Of a stretch of 64,000 bases of DNA, positions 25,455 to 38,899 are shown piece after piece (within the stretch, counting starts at the first letter, position 1; the number at the start of each line of letters is the position of its first letter). The DNA comes from Megamerina dolium (Eukaryota; Arthropoda; Insecta; Diptera; Megamerinidae), in assembly GCA_963854835.1 (NCBI GenBank), contig OY978529.1, positions 35,646,055 to 35,710,054 of the forward strand, given 5' to 3'. The notes beneath the pieces are model-generated. The model was not told where the DNA came from. It was given only the letters and a program-made list of their open reading frames with translations, and did not search any database. Position numbers and translations under genes: made by a program.

Positions 25455-26440
25455 ATCAACAAGAATAATATATACTTCATTTATTGCGATCATGTTTAAT
25501 AGCAAATTTTATAAATTTATGCTGATTTTATAGTTATGTTTTTTTCTGATAAGAGTTTAGTTAAAAAATAAAAAATATTATTAGATGTGTCTCAAAATAT
25601 ATATATGGACTTTTGGAAAATGTTTTTTTTTTTTGAGCAATAAAATATGATATACAATTTTTATATTTATTTTTTTTTTACAAACTAGTTATGTTAATGG
25701 AATAAAAGGAGACTGAGTAAAAAAAAAAAAAGTTAACGCAAAAAATACATACATATGAATGCTTTACTTGAAACATCTCGACCAATTCTTTTGGTAAAAT
25801 TACTTGAATAAAAATTTATTCAAATTTAATTATTTTTTTCATCATCTTAAATATTTAAGAATTTATTTGCAGTACAGTATACATTGCTATTATTGCTGTA
25901 ATTTTTCAAATATTTGAAGACATTCTTAATTAATATTTTCTTGTTTTCATGCCAAGCTTTCAAATATCAGTAAATAGCTTAGAGCATTTACAGCTCTAAG
26001 TATTTCCATTTATATATTCTATGCCAACAGATATGAGTACATACTATGTGAAGCTGAATGTAGACGGTTTTGACGCTTACTTATATGTAATAATTTGTAA
26101 TTTTTTAATATTAAATATATGTTGTTGTTGTTAAAAATATAACTGGAAATAAGCACTTTTAATCAAATACATATACACGTTGATATATGTATCTATGCAA
26201 TGAGCTTATTTGTATTACAGTACTGGTGAAATGCGGTTTTAACTGAATTTACTCTAAGCGAATACTCACGCATAATATTTATATCATATATGTAATTAAA
26301 CATATATATATATATACATATTCATGTATATAAGATACAATTTGTCCTTATTTCTATAGAAATTATTCAATTGAATACACCTAATACATACTAATGATCA
26401 ATTTTATATGATTTACAATATTTATTATGTATTCCATGTG
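25455..26440. other. A/T-rich intergenic DNA
   Basis: No gene recognised. AT-dinucleotide runs near 26303. Confidence 0.4.
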
Positions 26441-26445
26441 TATAA

Positions 26446-26702
26446 CATATCGCTCATTTGCTGCAAGACCGGCATAAATCAAAAAACGTGATTTTTGAGT
26501 TAATGCTGCAGAATTGTTCGTTATATCATACTTCATGTTGAGTGAAAAATTCATATGAATACCTCTTATATGCTCCGCTTGAGAAGAGATTTTTTTCCGT
26601 GTTTTCCGTGTACGGTTGGAGTCAGTTGAAAACTTCTAACGCGTTTTATGGAAAATCGATTTTTTTGAGTTATGCCGGTCTTGCAGCAAATGAGCGATAT
26701 GT
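26446..26702. mobile_element. Short MITE with about 33-bp inverted ends
   Basis: Left end ACATATCGCTCATTTGCTGC followed by AAGACCGGCATAA, and the same reading from the right end at 26669-26702 on the opposite strand. The similarity continues into CAAAAAA. TA dinucleotides lie next to TCGCTC at both ends, compatible with a TA-targeting family. The interior is non-coding. Confidence 0.75.
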
Positions 26703-26709
26703 CTACATG

Positions 26710-27530
26710 TGTATGTACCATAGATGTTGAGAATATAAAGACTTTATGGTGTTGAATTTAACAACAAAATTGCAATTAGAAGTTCAATGCAAATATTTGC
26801 ATAGCTATAACACCTACAACTAATAGTAAACATTCATTATTACATATATTATCCTTATTAATGCCACATATTATCAATGCTGAATTTAATAATGTTGTTG
26901 TTGTTGTTAATGAAACTAAACAACAATCAATTAATCAAAAAAAAAAAAAAAAAGGAAGAAGAAGAAGAAATAGTTGAAAAACAGTTTTCATAAATACTAC
27001 TCACAACTAGCTGATACTCAGAATTGAGCTTAGTTACACATGTAATATTGCATTTCATCATACTTATATATAGCACAATATACAAGTCACATTTACATTC
27101 ACACCCTTAAGTGGAATTTGTACAAACTGTATATACACCTACTACTTACTATTGCATAACATTTAATACTTTTAAGCTTTTAATGGATATTGAAAAAAAA
27201 AATTGTTTTGTTTGACAGTTCCTCATATGAATGGAAAAAAAAATTTTAATATTGTATAAATACTTAGTATATGTAAAAACATTAGGTTTATTTTGATAAA
27301 AAAAAATAATAAATGCGAACAATTACAATATATAGTAGACTTGATGGAGAACATGAAGTTCGAAAATTTCACTCATACACATCTATAGACGAATATGAGC
27401 AAAGCTTCGATATGTCACGATACACTCATATGAATATTTTCTTCAACACCTCGAAACAAACATGAAATTCTTAATAATTTATTTAGTGCATAATATGAAG
27501 ATTCCCAGTGTCTTCATGTTTCAGTTGAAA
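26710..27530. other. A/T-rich intergenic DNA
   Basis: Contains a GTT run near 26894 and a poly-A/GAA run near 26938-26968. No gene recognised. Confidence 0.4.
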
Positions 27531-27539
27531 AGGTTTGCA

Positions 27540-29095
27540 TTGTGGTGCACAAAATCGGAAAATCTACTTTCGAAAACATACTTTTGTATGGGAGGTGGGC
27601 GTGGTTTGCGTTCGATTACGCCCACTCTCTAATTTATTCATTCCTTCATAAAAATAGTATTATATACAAAGTTTCATTACAATAGCTTCAGATTTTGGTG
27701 CAAATTGTATGAAAAAATGCTTTCGAACACCTCTTTTTGTATGGAAGATAAGCGTGGTTATCATCCGATTATGCTTAGTCTCATACTGATTTATTTATAA
27801 GCAAAAATAATTACATGTGGCGAGTTTCATCGCAATAGCTTTATATTTTAGTTCACAAAGTCTGAAAAAATTCATTCAAAAGCATATTTTTGTATGACAG
27901 ATAGGTGCAATTTTCATTCGATTAAGTTCATACTCAAAGTTGTTGGTTTGTGGATAAAAATATTTATATGTGCCAAATTTGAACTTGATATTTTTATATT
28001 ATCGTCTTCAATGTGTGGAAACATACTTTCGAGAACAGACTTTTGTATGGGTGGTAGATGTAATATTTATACAATAACGTCAATTTTCAGATATATTTGT
28101 TCGCTGATTAAACTAATACTTTGTGCATATTTTCAGCTTAATAGCTTTATGTTTTTGTACACAAAGACTGAAAACATAGTTTCGAAAACATACTTTTGTA
28201 TGGGAGTTAAACGTGGTTTTGATCCGATTACAGCCATTCTCACATATATTTATTCAATAGTAAAACTTATCTTATGTACCAAGTTTTATTGGAATAGCTT
28301 CATAATTTGTAACACAAATTGTGAAAATATGCATTCGAAAATATATTTTTGTATGGCAGGTAGGTGCAATTTTTATTCGATTAAGTTCATTCTCAAAGTC
28401 TTTGGTTTTTGGATTAAAATCATTTTATGTGCCAAATTTGAACTTGATATCTTTATATTTTCGTCTTCAAAGTGCAGAAACATACTTTCGAAAACATCAT
28501 TTTGTATAGGAGATAAGTGTAATATACATCCAGTGACATCAAGTTTGAAATATATTCGTTCATTGATAAAAATAATATTATGTATCAAGTTTCGTCTGGT
28601 TATTTTCATATTTTCATGTTCAAAATATGCAAAACATACTTTCGATAACATTATTTTGTATGGGAGGTAGGCGTTATATTCATTCGATAGTGCCAATTTT
28701 CAGATATATTTGTGGATTGGTTAAAATAATATTTACTGCATAGTTTCAACTTCATTGTTTTATGTTTATGTGCTCAAAATTTGAAAATATACATTCGAAA
28801 ATGTACATTTGTATGACAGATAGGTGTTGTTTTCATCCCGGTGCTCCAAGTTTGAATTGTGTAATAAATTGGAGGAAAATAGTCTTATGTGCTGAGTTTC
28901 AGCTTAATAATTTGTTATTTATGCGCATAAAGTCTAAAAAAACTAAGTTCGAAAATGTATTTTTGTATGGGAGATAGGCGTATTTTTCATCAGATTGTGT
29001 CCATTTTGAAAATTATCAAATTTTTTACTGAAAACCAGTCATATGTGCTGAGTTTCAGCTTGAATAAGTTCGAACATGTACTTTTGTATGACCAT
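27540..29095 (-). repeat. 153-bp-family tandem repeat, array C (about 11 units, inverted orientation)
   Basis: TTTTGTATGGGAGGTAG-type anchors at about 27581, 27735, 27889, 28040, 28193, 28347, 28500, 28653, 28808, 28962 and 29081. Spacings are 154, 154, 151, 153, 154, 153, 153, 155, 154 and 119 bp. Each is preceded by TTCGAAAACATA and contains a TTATGTGCCAA and TTTCAGCTTAATAGCTTTAT stretch. It is the reverse complement of arrays A and B. Because 153 is 51 codons, a 258-codon frame (27894-28670) with internal 51-residue repeats arises; I read it as a by-product, not a gene. Confidence 0.88.
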
Positions 29096-29099
29096 TTAT

Positions 29100-30425
29100 A
29101 CATTTATGGCTAAAAGTAATCTTGAAATCAAAATGAATGTGACAATAATAAACGTCACGCGAGGTCACGTCACTTTTTTTAACTATAGAGTACTCTTTGA
29201 AGAAAAGGAAGAAATTATCATCCATTACTCTTTCTTTAGTGTAACGTATATGTCGTTACATTACGTGGGTACTATTTATATATAAAAAATTTCTATAAAA
29301 GATGCAGTAAAATTGAACAAAATAAGTAATTTGCATGTTATCATTGCAAAACCATCGGACAATATTATATTATTATCATTATCACGAGATTATCACTTAT
29401 GCAGCTAGCTCAGAAATGACTTTGAATGAATCTTATACGCAGCACTCATATAATATAATAATAATGATGCAATGACTGCTGCAATCAATTCTCTGAATTT
29501 ATACAAGTCTTGTAATTTTTATATTTTTTTGTTTTTATTCACACATACTATAATACCTTCTATAGTGAGCGATAGCATTGAAAGTGAATATAGAAAAAAA
29601 TAAGAAGAAGAAAATAGAGACCTAATTGCATACTTTCATTTGCTCGCAGTAAAATGCAATGTATTGCGATAATCCTACAGAATAATCCTGCTTAAAGGAT
29701 ATCATTGATGATTTGAAATGATTCCTCTCATAAAATTTATTCATATAAAAGCATATTTTACTTTATTCTTTTGATTTGTCACTATCCTCAATATCAATGT
29801 ATAATGAAGACATTGTTTATAAACAATGTTTAGATATATGTATATTGCAACATAAGTATGTGATATGTACCTTATGTAGTGCATATCTTATTCTTGTTCC
29901 TCATTACTGATTTAGAATCATATAAGTACACTTAACCTACATATGATGTAAATATCAATCAATGAGGACTTAATTTTAATTATTCTAACGATAGTTGCAC
30001 CGAAACCAATAGGTTAATTAGGCCATAGGTCCAGATATACGATATGGAGTATGTCAGTAGTTTCAAATCCGAAAGAAATTTAATTTCAAAGCACTACAAC
30101 AAATACAAAAACTCGATGACTCTTTAAGAACAAACATTTGACATTGTTTTCTTGTTTGTGCCTTCTTACACCTACGGTAGAGCACAGTGTCACCTTCTTA
30201 TAGAAATTGTGAACAAAAATATTAAATGTGATGCAATTTAAATGACGTTTGGTTCAGGTATTCATTTAATTAAATGAGTTTTCATATTAAAAATTATTAA
30301 GGTAGGCCTGAATTATATAAATTAACCGACTTATTTTTTAAACAACCAATTAACATAGCTTAAACCCATATTAAAAATGTCCATTAACCAGAAAAATAAT
30401 AGAAGAGAAATATATTTAGATATAT
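29100..30425. other. Intergenic DNA without recognised gene
   Basis: A/T-rich, no element ends or RNA genes identified. Confidence 0.4.
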
Positions 30426-30429
30426 AAAA

Positions 30430-31040
30430 TTGTTTTGTTGCTCCTAGTTCTACGGCAAATGGACTAAAACCTCCCGACCAAGCTTCTCCAGTTTTCGCCA
30501 CGTCAACCAAAAAGGTGTATGGCCTCGCATTGTACTCTGTTGGTTACTTGTGTTACTGGCGCTTGATTAGTTCGTTCAAATTCATTAACTGGGCATGGTG
30601 GAGCTCCGAATCGATAGTTTGATCATGCTGGAGTAGCTTGTAATGGATGACTCCTTTCCAGTACTATCAGAAACTAGAAAATTACCTTCTTATTCTTCAA
30701 TCCTAGCTTTACGATTGTTTCTGTCACCTCCGAACGCCTCTTTCATGACTGATTTCACAGCACATTGTCGTACCTACTCACATTGGCGTACATTGAACCG
30801 TTTCAGTAAGTTATTGCCTGCGCAAAAGATGTCAAGTAAAATTTTCTCACTCAATTCATGCAAGAACCACTTATCAAGACTTTTGACAAAACCAACATAA
30901 CGGAAATGATTTGTAACGGTTTCCTGAACAAATGGTTACTTGTGGTTACTTTTCACTGCCTTTATGCAGAACTTCGTCGACTTTTTTGGTATTTGGACTA
31001 CCCATCCGAAATGCCACTTTGACACTGAAGTCATTGAGTT
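30430..31040 (-). pseudogene. Decayed mariner transposase (irritans-like), near full span
   Basis: Minus-strand translation, in pieces and several frames: DFSVKVAFRMGSPNTKKVDE (about 31030-30970), SLDKWFLHELSEKILLD (the linker normally WVPHEL, about 30880), YKLLQHDQTIDSELHHAQLM (about 30640-30580) and NARPYT followed by KLEKLGREVLVHLP (about 30530-30440). The order matches a mariner transposase. Many stops and frameshifts. Terminal repeats not found. Confidence 0.7.
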
Positions 31041-31044
31041 TCAT

Positions 31045-32860
31045 CAAACAAAAGAATTCGTAATGTATTTCCATTAGAGTAATCAATTTTTTGTGTCTTT
31101 AAAATTAAAGTTACTTTCAAAAAATTAATCAACTTCTTTCTGTATTGAGTTTGCCATTATTGTCATATATTTTGTTTGCATTGTTTTGCCACTTTTATAA
31201 TTGAAATTATTCTATAAAAGTGTTTTTAAACAATGCTCTGAGATTTCTCGTTAACTTAAAAAAACAAATGGTTAATCAAAATTCTGATAAATCAGTTATT
31301 ATTTAGTTAAGCACAATACAAATTATTTGATTAATCGGAATTTTTTGTAATAAAAAAAAAATTCACTTTTAATGTTTGTTGTTTTTGAAATGAACTAAAA
31401 TTTCATTTAATCTCATAATGGATCAATGAGGGTTATAGTTAATCAGATTATTCGATTATAAGATGAACGCCATCAAAATGACTACGTAAGAAATAGATTT
31501 AATAAATATTTAATTTCGGAAAGTTTTATTAATTTTTTCCATCTTTTCATTGATTTTGAAAAATTTTCCTTCTCATTGATTCAGTATTTTCGGAACATTT
31601 AGAGGAAGGTTTATTAAATTTTTTGCTAGCGAAAATGAAGTTCCTTAGCAAATACATTATATAATTTTTATTTTGTATATACGTCAGAGTTTTAAGTGTC
31701 TATATTTCTCAATTATAGTATATTTTATTACGGGACTAGTATTGAAATTTGTCTTCGAACAATTTTTTTGGATATTGCGAAGGTAAATTTCATATTTAAT
31801 TTACTTTTTATTATTTATTTAATAGGTATACAAACATTTATGTAATAATTAATCAAAAACATTTTGTAAGAATTAATTTACAATAGATAAAGTTAAGTAC
31901 AAAATAGAAATTTGATAAGAAACTGTTGATTATATATTCTTATTTATTTTGTTGTAAACATTCTTTACAACAAATTTATTATTATTTTGATAAGAATTGC
32001 TTACTTGTATTTTGAACATATAAAATCTTTACTATTTCAACTGACATTTGTTATTAAGTCATAATTGAATATGTCTGTAATAAAAATATAATATTCAATT
32101 GCATAATTTGTGTATAAATAACAGTAAGAAAATACACTGAGAAGAAAATAATTAGGTTAAGTTCGCCCAAGTTCAATTAGGGAACTATTTTTATATATGA
32201 ACTTTAAAACTGAACATGTCGGCAAGCAATTGGGCATTCTTACAATGAAAAAAAATTCTAGATTTGGTCAAGAATTGATCAAATAGACGATTGAAGATAT
32301 TATTTGACAGTATTCACTGTAGGTACTAATAAATTGTAAAAAAATAATAATCAATTTGTTCAAACATTTATTTAAACTTTTTTGTAATCGTTATCTATTC
32401 CCTATTATGTATTTATAAGTATGCTCATAGTATATTGTTTTTTTTTATATGTATGTACATATATTTTTTCTGTATTTCATTTTCATCATTTTATGTCAAT
32501 AAAGCTATATGTATAGAACACTGTATTAATCTTGTTGTTCGTCTCGGGTATTTGATTAACACATAATTACGTATAAGTGCAAAAATCTCATTTCAAGTAT
32601 TGAATAATTGCTTTGCAAAATATTCAAAATAATCAGTCTGTCATATTTTATACCCATTACAAAATTGTTTAATCATTTTAAATTGTCTCCATTGCAATAT
32701 TTCTTGGAATTTACGAAATTCTTAATAAATTGGATTTATTTAAATTCATTTTGTTATGCATACATATGGTATAGAATAAAGGGATTATTCTGCAATTTAT
32801 TCATTAAATTTTTCTGCACAATATTTCAATATAAATTTATAATGTTTTGTTTAAAAAAAT
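31045..32860. other. A/T-rich intergenic DNA
   Basis: No gene recognised; an open frame at 32608-32862 is hydrophobic only because of A/T-rich codons. Confidence 0.4.
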
Positions 32861-32864
32861 GATC

Positions 32865-33450
32865 ATTGGATATGGCGACTATATTATTTTATGAACATAA
32901 TGACATCAAATTTTGTGTGAAGTGTTATTTAGATAAAAAATCATGAGTCCCAAAGTTTCAGAATAATCCATTGCATAATTCTTGTAGCTTACATATAAAT
33001 TTGTCGATTTTTGTTTCAAAAATGTACTTTTTGTATGGCGACTATGATTTGTTATGAACGAAATTACTTAAAATTTTGTGTGGCATACTATTTTGGTGAA
33101 AAACTACGATTTTCAAAGTTTCAGTAAAATGTATTGAAAAATAATTGTACCTTCCACATGAATTTGTCGATTTTTGTTATAAAAAAATTCAATTTTTGTA
33201 TGGCGACTATATTAATTTATGAAAGGAATGACTTGAAATTCAGTCTAGAGTGTTCTTTTCATACAAAAAATATGATTCTAGAAGTTTCCGTATATTGAAT
33301 TAAAAAATAATTGAACATTCCATACAAATTTGTAGAAAATTATTTAAAAATTATGACGACTATGTTTCTTTATGAACGAAATTAATTTAAATTTTATATG
33401 AAGTACTATTTCGTCAAAGAAATGAACTATTCATGACCTATTCGGCAAAT
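32865..33450 (+). repeat. Tandem repeat array D (4 units, about 154-165 bp)
   Basis: TATGGCGACTAT anchors at 32871, 33034, 33199 and TATGACGACTAT at 33353. Each is followed by a TTTATGAACGAAAT, a TTGAAATTTTGTGTG and later TTTGTCGATTTTTGTT. Spacings 163, 165 and 154 bp. Resembles the 153-bp family only at the TTTTTGTATGG core. Confidence 0.75.
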
Positions 33451-33459
33451 AAATGAACG

Positions 33460-36400
33460 AAATTGATGTAAATCCTTCTTATACCTGCGGTGCTTAAGCA
33501 CCAATTGAATTTATGGAACGACTAACAGTGACCTAAAGAGATACTATAATATAATATGTTAAGAAATAAAATATAAGAAACAAAATATTATTATTTTTAC
33601 GTTTTTCAGCGTGCACTTGTTGGTTTCGGTGTTGAATGTCCTAAGACAAATTTGGCACTAACAGATCAACAGAGAATCACATCGTCAAGATTGTTATTAT
33701 TAATCAGTGATAAACACAACACAGTACATTAAGTATTATATCAATGGAATTTTTAAATAAAGTCATAAACAAAAACACCAAAAAAGAACAATTGAAAAAT
33801 TATAGTAAAATTTTTAATTCAATTGTATAATCGAGTGTGTGCGTTATGACATGACAATGAGTTGAAAGCACCCACAACAAATATTATCTTCAGGTTATGT
33901 CGGTAGACATGATTATTTGTAGATGACCCAAAAATAAACTGATATTTCAGAAGAATCAATTGTTATACATGTAATACTCGCACGTGCGACTCTTCAATCT
34001 AAGAGATATATTTAGAATAGATTTATAAACTGATTCGCATTAAATTAAAATTAAGATACATACCAATTGGATTAATAATGGAATGTTCCCAAGTTTATTA
34101 TTAGAATTAATATGCTCATTTCTTTGAAAAAGGTTTATATAAATCGTAAGCTGTATGAAATATGATTTTATATATGTATTTGATATATAAATACACATTT
34201 CATATTTACATATGTCCTATAAGTATATACTTTTATACGCAAGATAGCAGTAAAAAGTATTTAAAACTATACAGTCCGCGCCACTTAACATGGATCACTT
34301 TGAGACCATTAATTATACGATCAATCCGATGCTTAGAGCTATGGAGAACTCTGGTGCTATGGCAGAAATCGAAAAATAATCAGATTAAAATAATAAAATG
34401 TGGTTTAATCGCACTTTCTCCCTTTCTGTCGCAATTTTTATTTAAAAAAATGATATAAATTTGACATACCATAGGCCTTAGTGCAGAATTTTGTACGGGA
34501 ATAATGTCAAATAAGTCAAAACTAAATTTGAATTCCGGGTCATATACAATATTTTAAACAATTTAATTGTACCATGTGATATTTAATGCTATAAAGCATT
34601 GCCAAACTTAAATATTTATAAAAAAATTAGATATTAGATATTTGATATTTAATTGACTCTCTCATAACAAAAATTATGAAGTTGTTAAAAAACATTTCTC
34701 AAACTTAATTGATCGTAAATCGGACCGATCAATATGTTGCAATACTAAAAATTACTCAATTTTCTTTTTTGCCTCAGGGACAACTCGACTTTGCAATTGT
34801 CTTAGCTAAATTTAATCAAAATTAAATATTTTTAGCAAATAAAGGAAAATAAAAGTAAAATTCATTAAGATAGCAATCGATTCTGGGATGCCAAAACCTA
34901 AATGTTGAGTCACGTAAGAATTCTGATTCAAATAGACAACACTCTTTTTGTTAAACTCTTGTAACATTCTATGTACACGAATATGTATAGAGGTTCAATG
35001 CCAATCAACTTCTCTGTGGTACTGAACACATCGTTGTTCATTTCAAGTAGTTTGTATTGTTTTTCTTTCTATTGGAGTACTCGAGAAGTTCCCACACTTC
35101 GAGCAATATACACATCAGTTCTGTCAAGGATTATTGCTGATTGCAAAAACAAATTCTATAAATATTATTTTTACAATAGAAATTAATTTGAATTTGAAAA
35201 CGACCCATGATATCATTTTGATGCAATGAATTGCCAAATCGTTTACAACACTCGAAGCTAAATATAAAAATACAATATCATTTTTAATTATCCGTTAATA
35301 AGTCAAATCATAACAAATGAATATTTTGATATAGTCTATTAAGCGTGACCATATTAAGTTGCGTGCACTGTACACTAAAAGTGATTTATGAGCGTTCACA
35401 TTATTTGCGATAGTGTAGACAACTTTAGAATATTAAATTAAATAGAATAGAAAAATTTAAATATTGTTAATGACAAAATATATATACATAAATATAATAT
35501 ATATATATATGTGTGTGTATTTATGTACATATTTATATATGTGCTTGTTCTATATTTTCATTGTAGTATGTAATGTAGCTGATATTCTTTGCGTTAATGT
35601 TATTGTGTTACTTAATATAAATAATCGGTACTTGAGTTGGTACAAGGTTAAAGAAACTGCTACCTACTCTTGTGTTGATTTATTTTTATATTTGTCTATT
35701 TTTTCTGTTTATTTTTTTTTTTTTTTTTTTTTTGTTTCTGCTTGGAAGGGGGTAAGATAAAGATATACCAATGTCATGGCAAGTCAAAAACGAATACAGT
35801 GCCTACATAAATCTATTATAACACTTATAAATATGTGCTATATAAATAATATTCAAGCTGCTTAGCTCAAATAAGAATGATATTACATGTGCATAAATTA
35901 TTTTACAAAAAAGTGTTTAAAAATTAATTTTGATAAGAAAGAATTTGAAGCGCAAAAAAAAAAACATGAATTACCTTGAACCAAAAGATTCAATGAATTA
36001 TTAAATGTAAATGTAGAAAATGATTTAAATTTATGCTTTCTAAAATATTTATAGCGAATATTCTAAACTAAAAAGACATTGATTGACTCAAAATTCTGAA
36101 GACTCTTGGTCGTACTTCCTCGTTATCTATTTGATTCCTAAAAATGACAGCTAATAGCTCAATATGTTCTATGTTATAAAATAATTTATTATATTCGGAT
36201 ATAATCTTGCCAAATATTTAGATTTTTCGCATTTGGAAAATGTCATGAAGCATTAAAATATAACTTACTCAAATTACTCGTACACCAAACAATACAATTC
36301 ACCTACTCGCTATACCACAATTCGTTATTAATTGCACAGTTTAAGTAAAATAAAGAAATTTATAGACAAATTTTATGCGAAGCTGATCATTAAGAACGAG

Positions 36401-37725
36401 TAATTTAAGTAAAATGGTTATTTAAGTTCTCTAATGCAAAATAAACATTAAACTATAATTAGTATGAGCAAATAACCGAACTAAATATATAGGAACAGAA
36501 GCAACAGGGTAGACATGAGAATTTGATTGTAGCACGTTTTATGTAATTATAGTATCCCACACTAAGCATGCAAGACAATACAAATAGAAAGAAATATGTA
36601 TAATTGGCAACACTTATTGTCGGTAGAAACCTTCACCTTCTCCTTCAACGAAATGAAAACACACCACACTACCTGTTTGTATTTATTTACAATACAATAC
36701 ATTTGTCTTCGTGCTTACACAAATTTGAACTAGACAAATATTTATATGACGACAATATTTATTCTTAAAATTATATATTTTCCTACTTACTACCAATACA
36801 TAATGGTGAGTCAAATAGTATGAAGTTTTGACAGCCAGGCAGCGAAATATATAACTTGGAATATTTCAAGCATTTTTTTTTTCCAAAGAATGCAAAACTA
36901 AATTCTCGAGAGCATTCTTTTTTTGTAAATTGATTTTATAAAAAAAAGAGCAAAACATTCCGATGAAAAGAAAAAAAGTTTTTGCGTATAGAATTTATTT
37001 TTGTGAATCCAGCCACCTTAATGTATATTAGATATTTATTTTTGTTCAAAATTTCAATAGGAGGAAATGATTTTGTAATAAAAATGTTTTACTAAAAATT
37101 ATCATTTCACATGTTATCGTTATTATATGGAATAAAGCGCAAATATAATTTTTTTTTAAACCTAATTGAGATGATTTTTCTGTACATTGATTGCTTCTTA
37201 TTATGATTTTTATAGTATGTTTACAACCTCTCTAAATTCATACCGACCAACCGAACACCACATAAAATCCACATATACTCGTCTACATGTTTTGACGACG
37301 CACGTGCTTAAAATGTCTATATACATATGATAGTGTGAATATATTCCCAGTAGGAAATATCACACTATATGCATTATTCATAGAAAGTTTATTTTAAGAC
37401 GTTTTCTCATTTTGATAAATATTCTTTTCTGTTTCTTCGTCAGCAGCGTCCTTTTGATTGTTCTTTTTGTTTGTTTTGCTTTTTTTTTTTACAAGAAATT
37501 CATGCTAAATCAAATAATTCGTCTTATACGTCAGAAAGACTAATATGTCATTCAGTCATTTTTGTCCAAATGAAAACGAATGAAATAGGTAGGTACATAT
37601 GTATCGCATTTTGGCACATTGACAAAAACATCCACAATTACGAGTTATTTATGTGTTGTTTGGGCAAAAATTAAATTATTTTGATTTTTTTGTTGTTGTT
37701 GACAATTTTACTTAATTTTCTCTTA
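33460..37725. other. Long A/T-rich intergenic DNA
   Basis: No gene, RNA or complete element recognised over about 4.3 kb. Contains AT/GT runs near 35500 and a poly-T run near 35709-35733. Short open frames (34162-34458, 35464-35760) have no recognisable content. Confidence 0.45.
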
Positions 37726-37779
37726 TACCGCTTCTCTATTTGTGACGCATGATACTATCGCACGAGTTTCAGTGACAAA

Positions 37780-38200
37780 GTGACCATTCCTCGCAACGTC
37801 TCCAACGGTATGACGGTTCAAAGTAAATAATATTTCATGATTTTATATGGAAGCTAATTATTTATTCCGACAATAGTAATCCAAACGTAAAATATGCTTG
37901 TCTTGCACGAAGAGTGCAAAAGCTATGACGATTCAAAATTGAAATTAATCCCGCCGATTTGTATGGGAACTAAATGAAGCAATTGTGATATTTCTTATAT
38001 ATTTGCGATATTAATCTACGTATTAAATATGGGTTTCTTAAGCGGAAATCTTCCCGGATTATGGCGCCAAATTCCGTAATGTTGTATGGGGACATGGTTG
38101 GACGTGACTTGTCCATTTCTTGCGAAATTTTTATCAATACCATGCAATCTAAATGCCAAAAATTGGTGTCCCAAATGGAATATTAAATTAGTTATGAGGG
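37780..38200. repeat. Degenerate dispersed repeat upstream of a mariner copy
   Basis: TATGACGGTTCAAA (37809) and CTATGACGATTCAAA (37923) start two similar segments ending in ATATGGAAGCTAA and GTATGGGAACTAA; a third GTATGGGGACATGG follows at 38084. This is the same general type as the GTATGG-anchored arrays elsewhere, but too diverged to join confidently. Confidence 0.45.
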
Positions 38201-38375
38201 CGGTCCCAGAACTACTACATAATGATGGCGGCAGTATATTTTGAAAAAAATTACTTTGGTGAAAAGTGGCAACCTTATAAAACATATGTTTGAAGTTTCA
38301 AGGCGCCACGTTCTTTAGTATTTTTTTTTTTTTTTGGAACCATCGAAAGTTAACGACCTCAGTGAATTTGTAAAC

Positions 38376-38880
38376 ATGGAAAAAATTGGTCACCGTTATG
38401 TAATTCAATACTTTTATTTGAAAGGTCTCAGTCGAAGAAATATTAAAGCCAAATTAGATTCTACTCTGGGGGAGTCTACTCCTTCGTTTACGACCATAAA
38501 ATATTGGGTGGCAGAGTTTAAACGAGGTTGTACGAACTGCCAAGAGGAACACAGTAGTGGTAGATCAATTGAGGTGGCCATGCCAGAAATGCTTAAGAAA
38601 ATCCACAAAATGGTATTGGATGATCGCCGGCTGAAGGTGCGTAAGCTAGGTGAAATTACAGGCATTACAAAATGTGCTATACATCGTATATTGACCGAAA
38701 ATTTTGAGATGAAAAAGCTGTGTGCAAGATGGGTGCCGCGTTTGCTCACTACAGAACAAAAACAACGTCGTGAAGATGTTTCAATAGAATGCTTGGCAAT
38801 GTTATAAACAGGTTATCGAAGCTATAGAATATCGCTGGGAAAAGTGTGTGGAGCTAAAAGGAGATTATGTTGAGAAATAA
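38376..38880 (+). pseudogene. Mariner transposase with the catalytic domain deleted
   Basis: An open frame from the ATG at 38376 to 38807 encodes the complete DNA-binding half: YLKGLSRRNIKAKLDSTLG, IKYWVAEFKRG, KIHKMVLDDRRLKVRKLG, then HRILTENFEMKKLCARWVPR and EDVSIECLAML. It then stops. Immediately afterwards, in another frame, the extreme C-terminus follows (YRWEKCVELKGDYVEK and stop, ending about 38871). The whole DDD catalytic core is missing, so the deletion joined the two ends. The longer frame from 38334 is less likely because mariner proteins begin at MEK. Clear inverted ends were not found. Confidence 0.85.
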
Positions 38881-38899
38881 AGAAAAATTTTCCCAAATT

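Noticed and set aside
27894..28670. 258-codon open frame as a gene
   Set aside because: It coincides with tandem 153-bp units; the internal 51-residue repeats follow from the period, and sibling arrays lack the frame.
34162..34458. Possible Tc1 relic around 34260-34400
   Set aside because: TCCGCGCCACTTAACATGG looked transposase-like, but no continuous match to catalytic or DNA-binding motifs could be followed.
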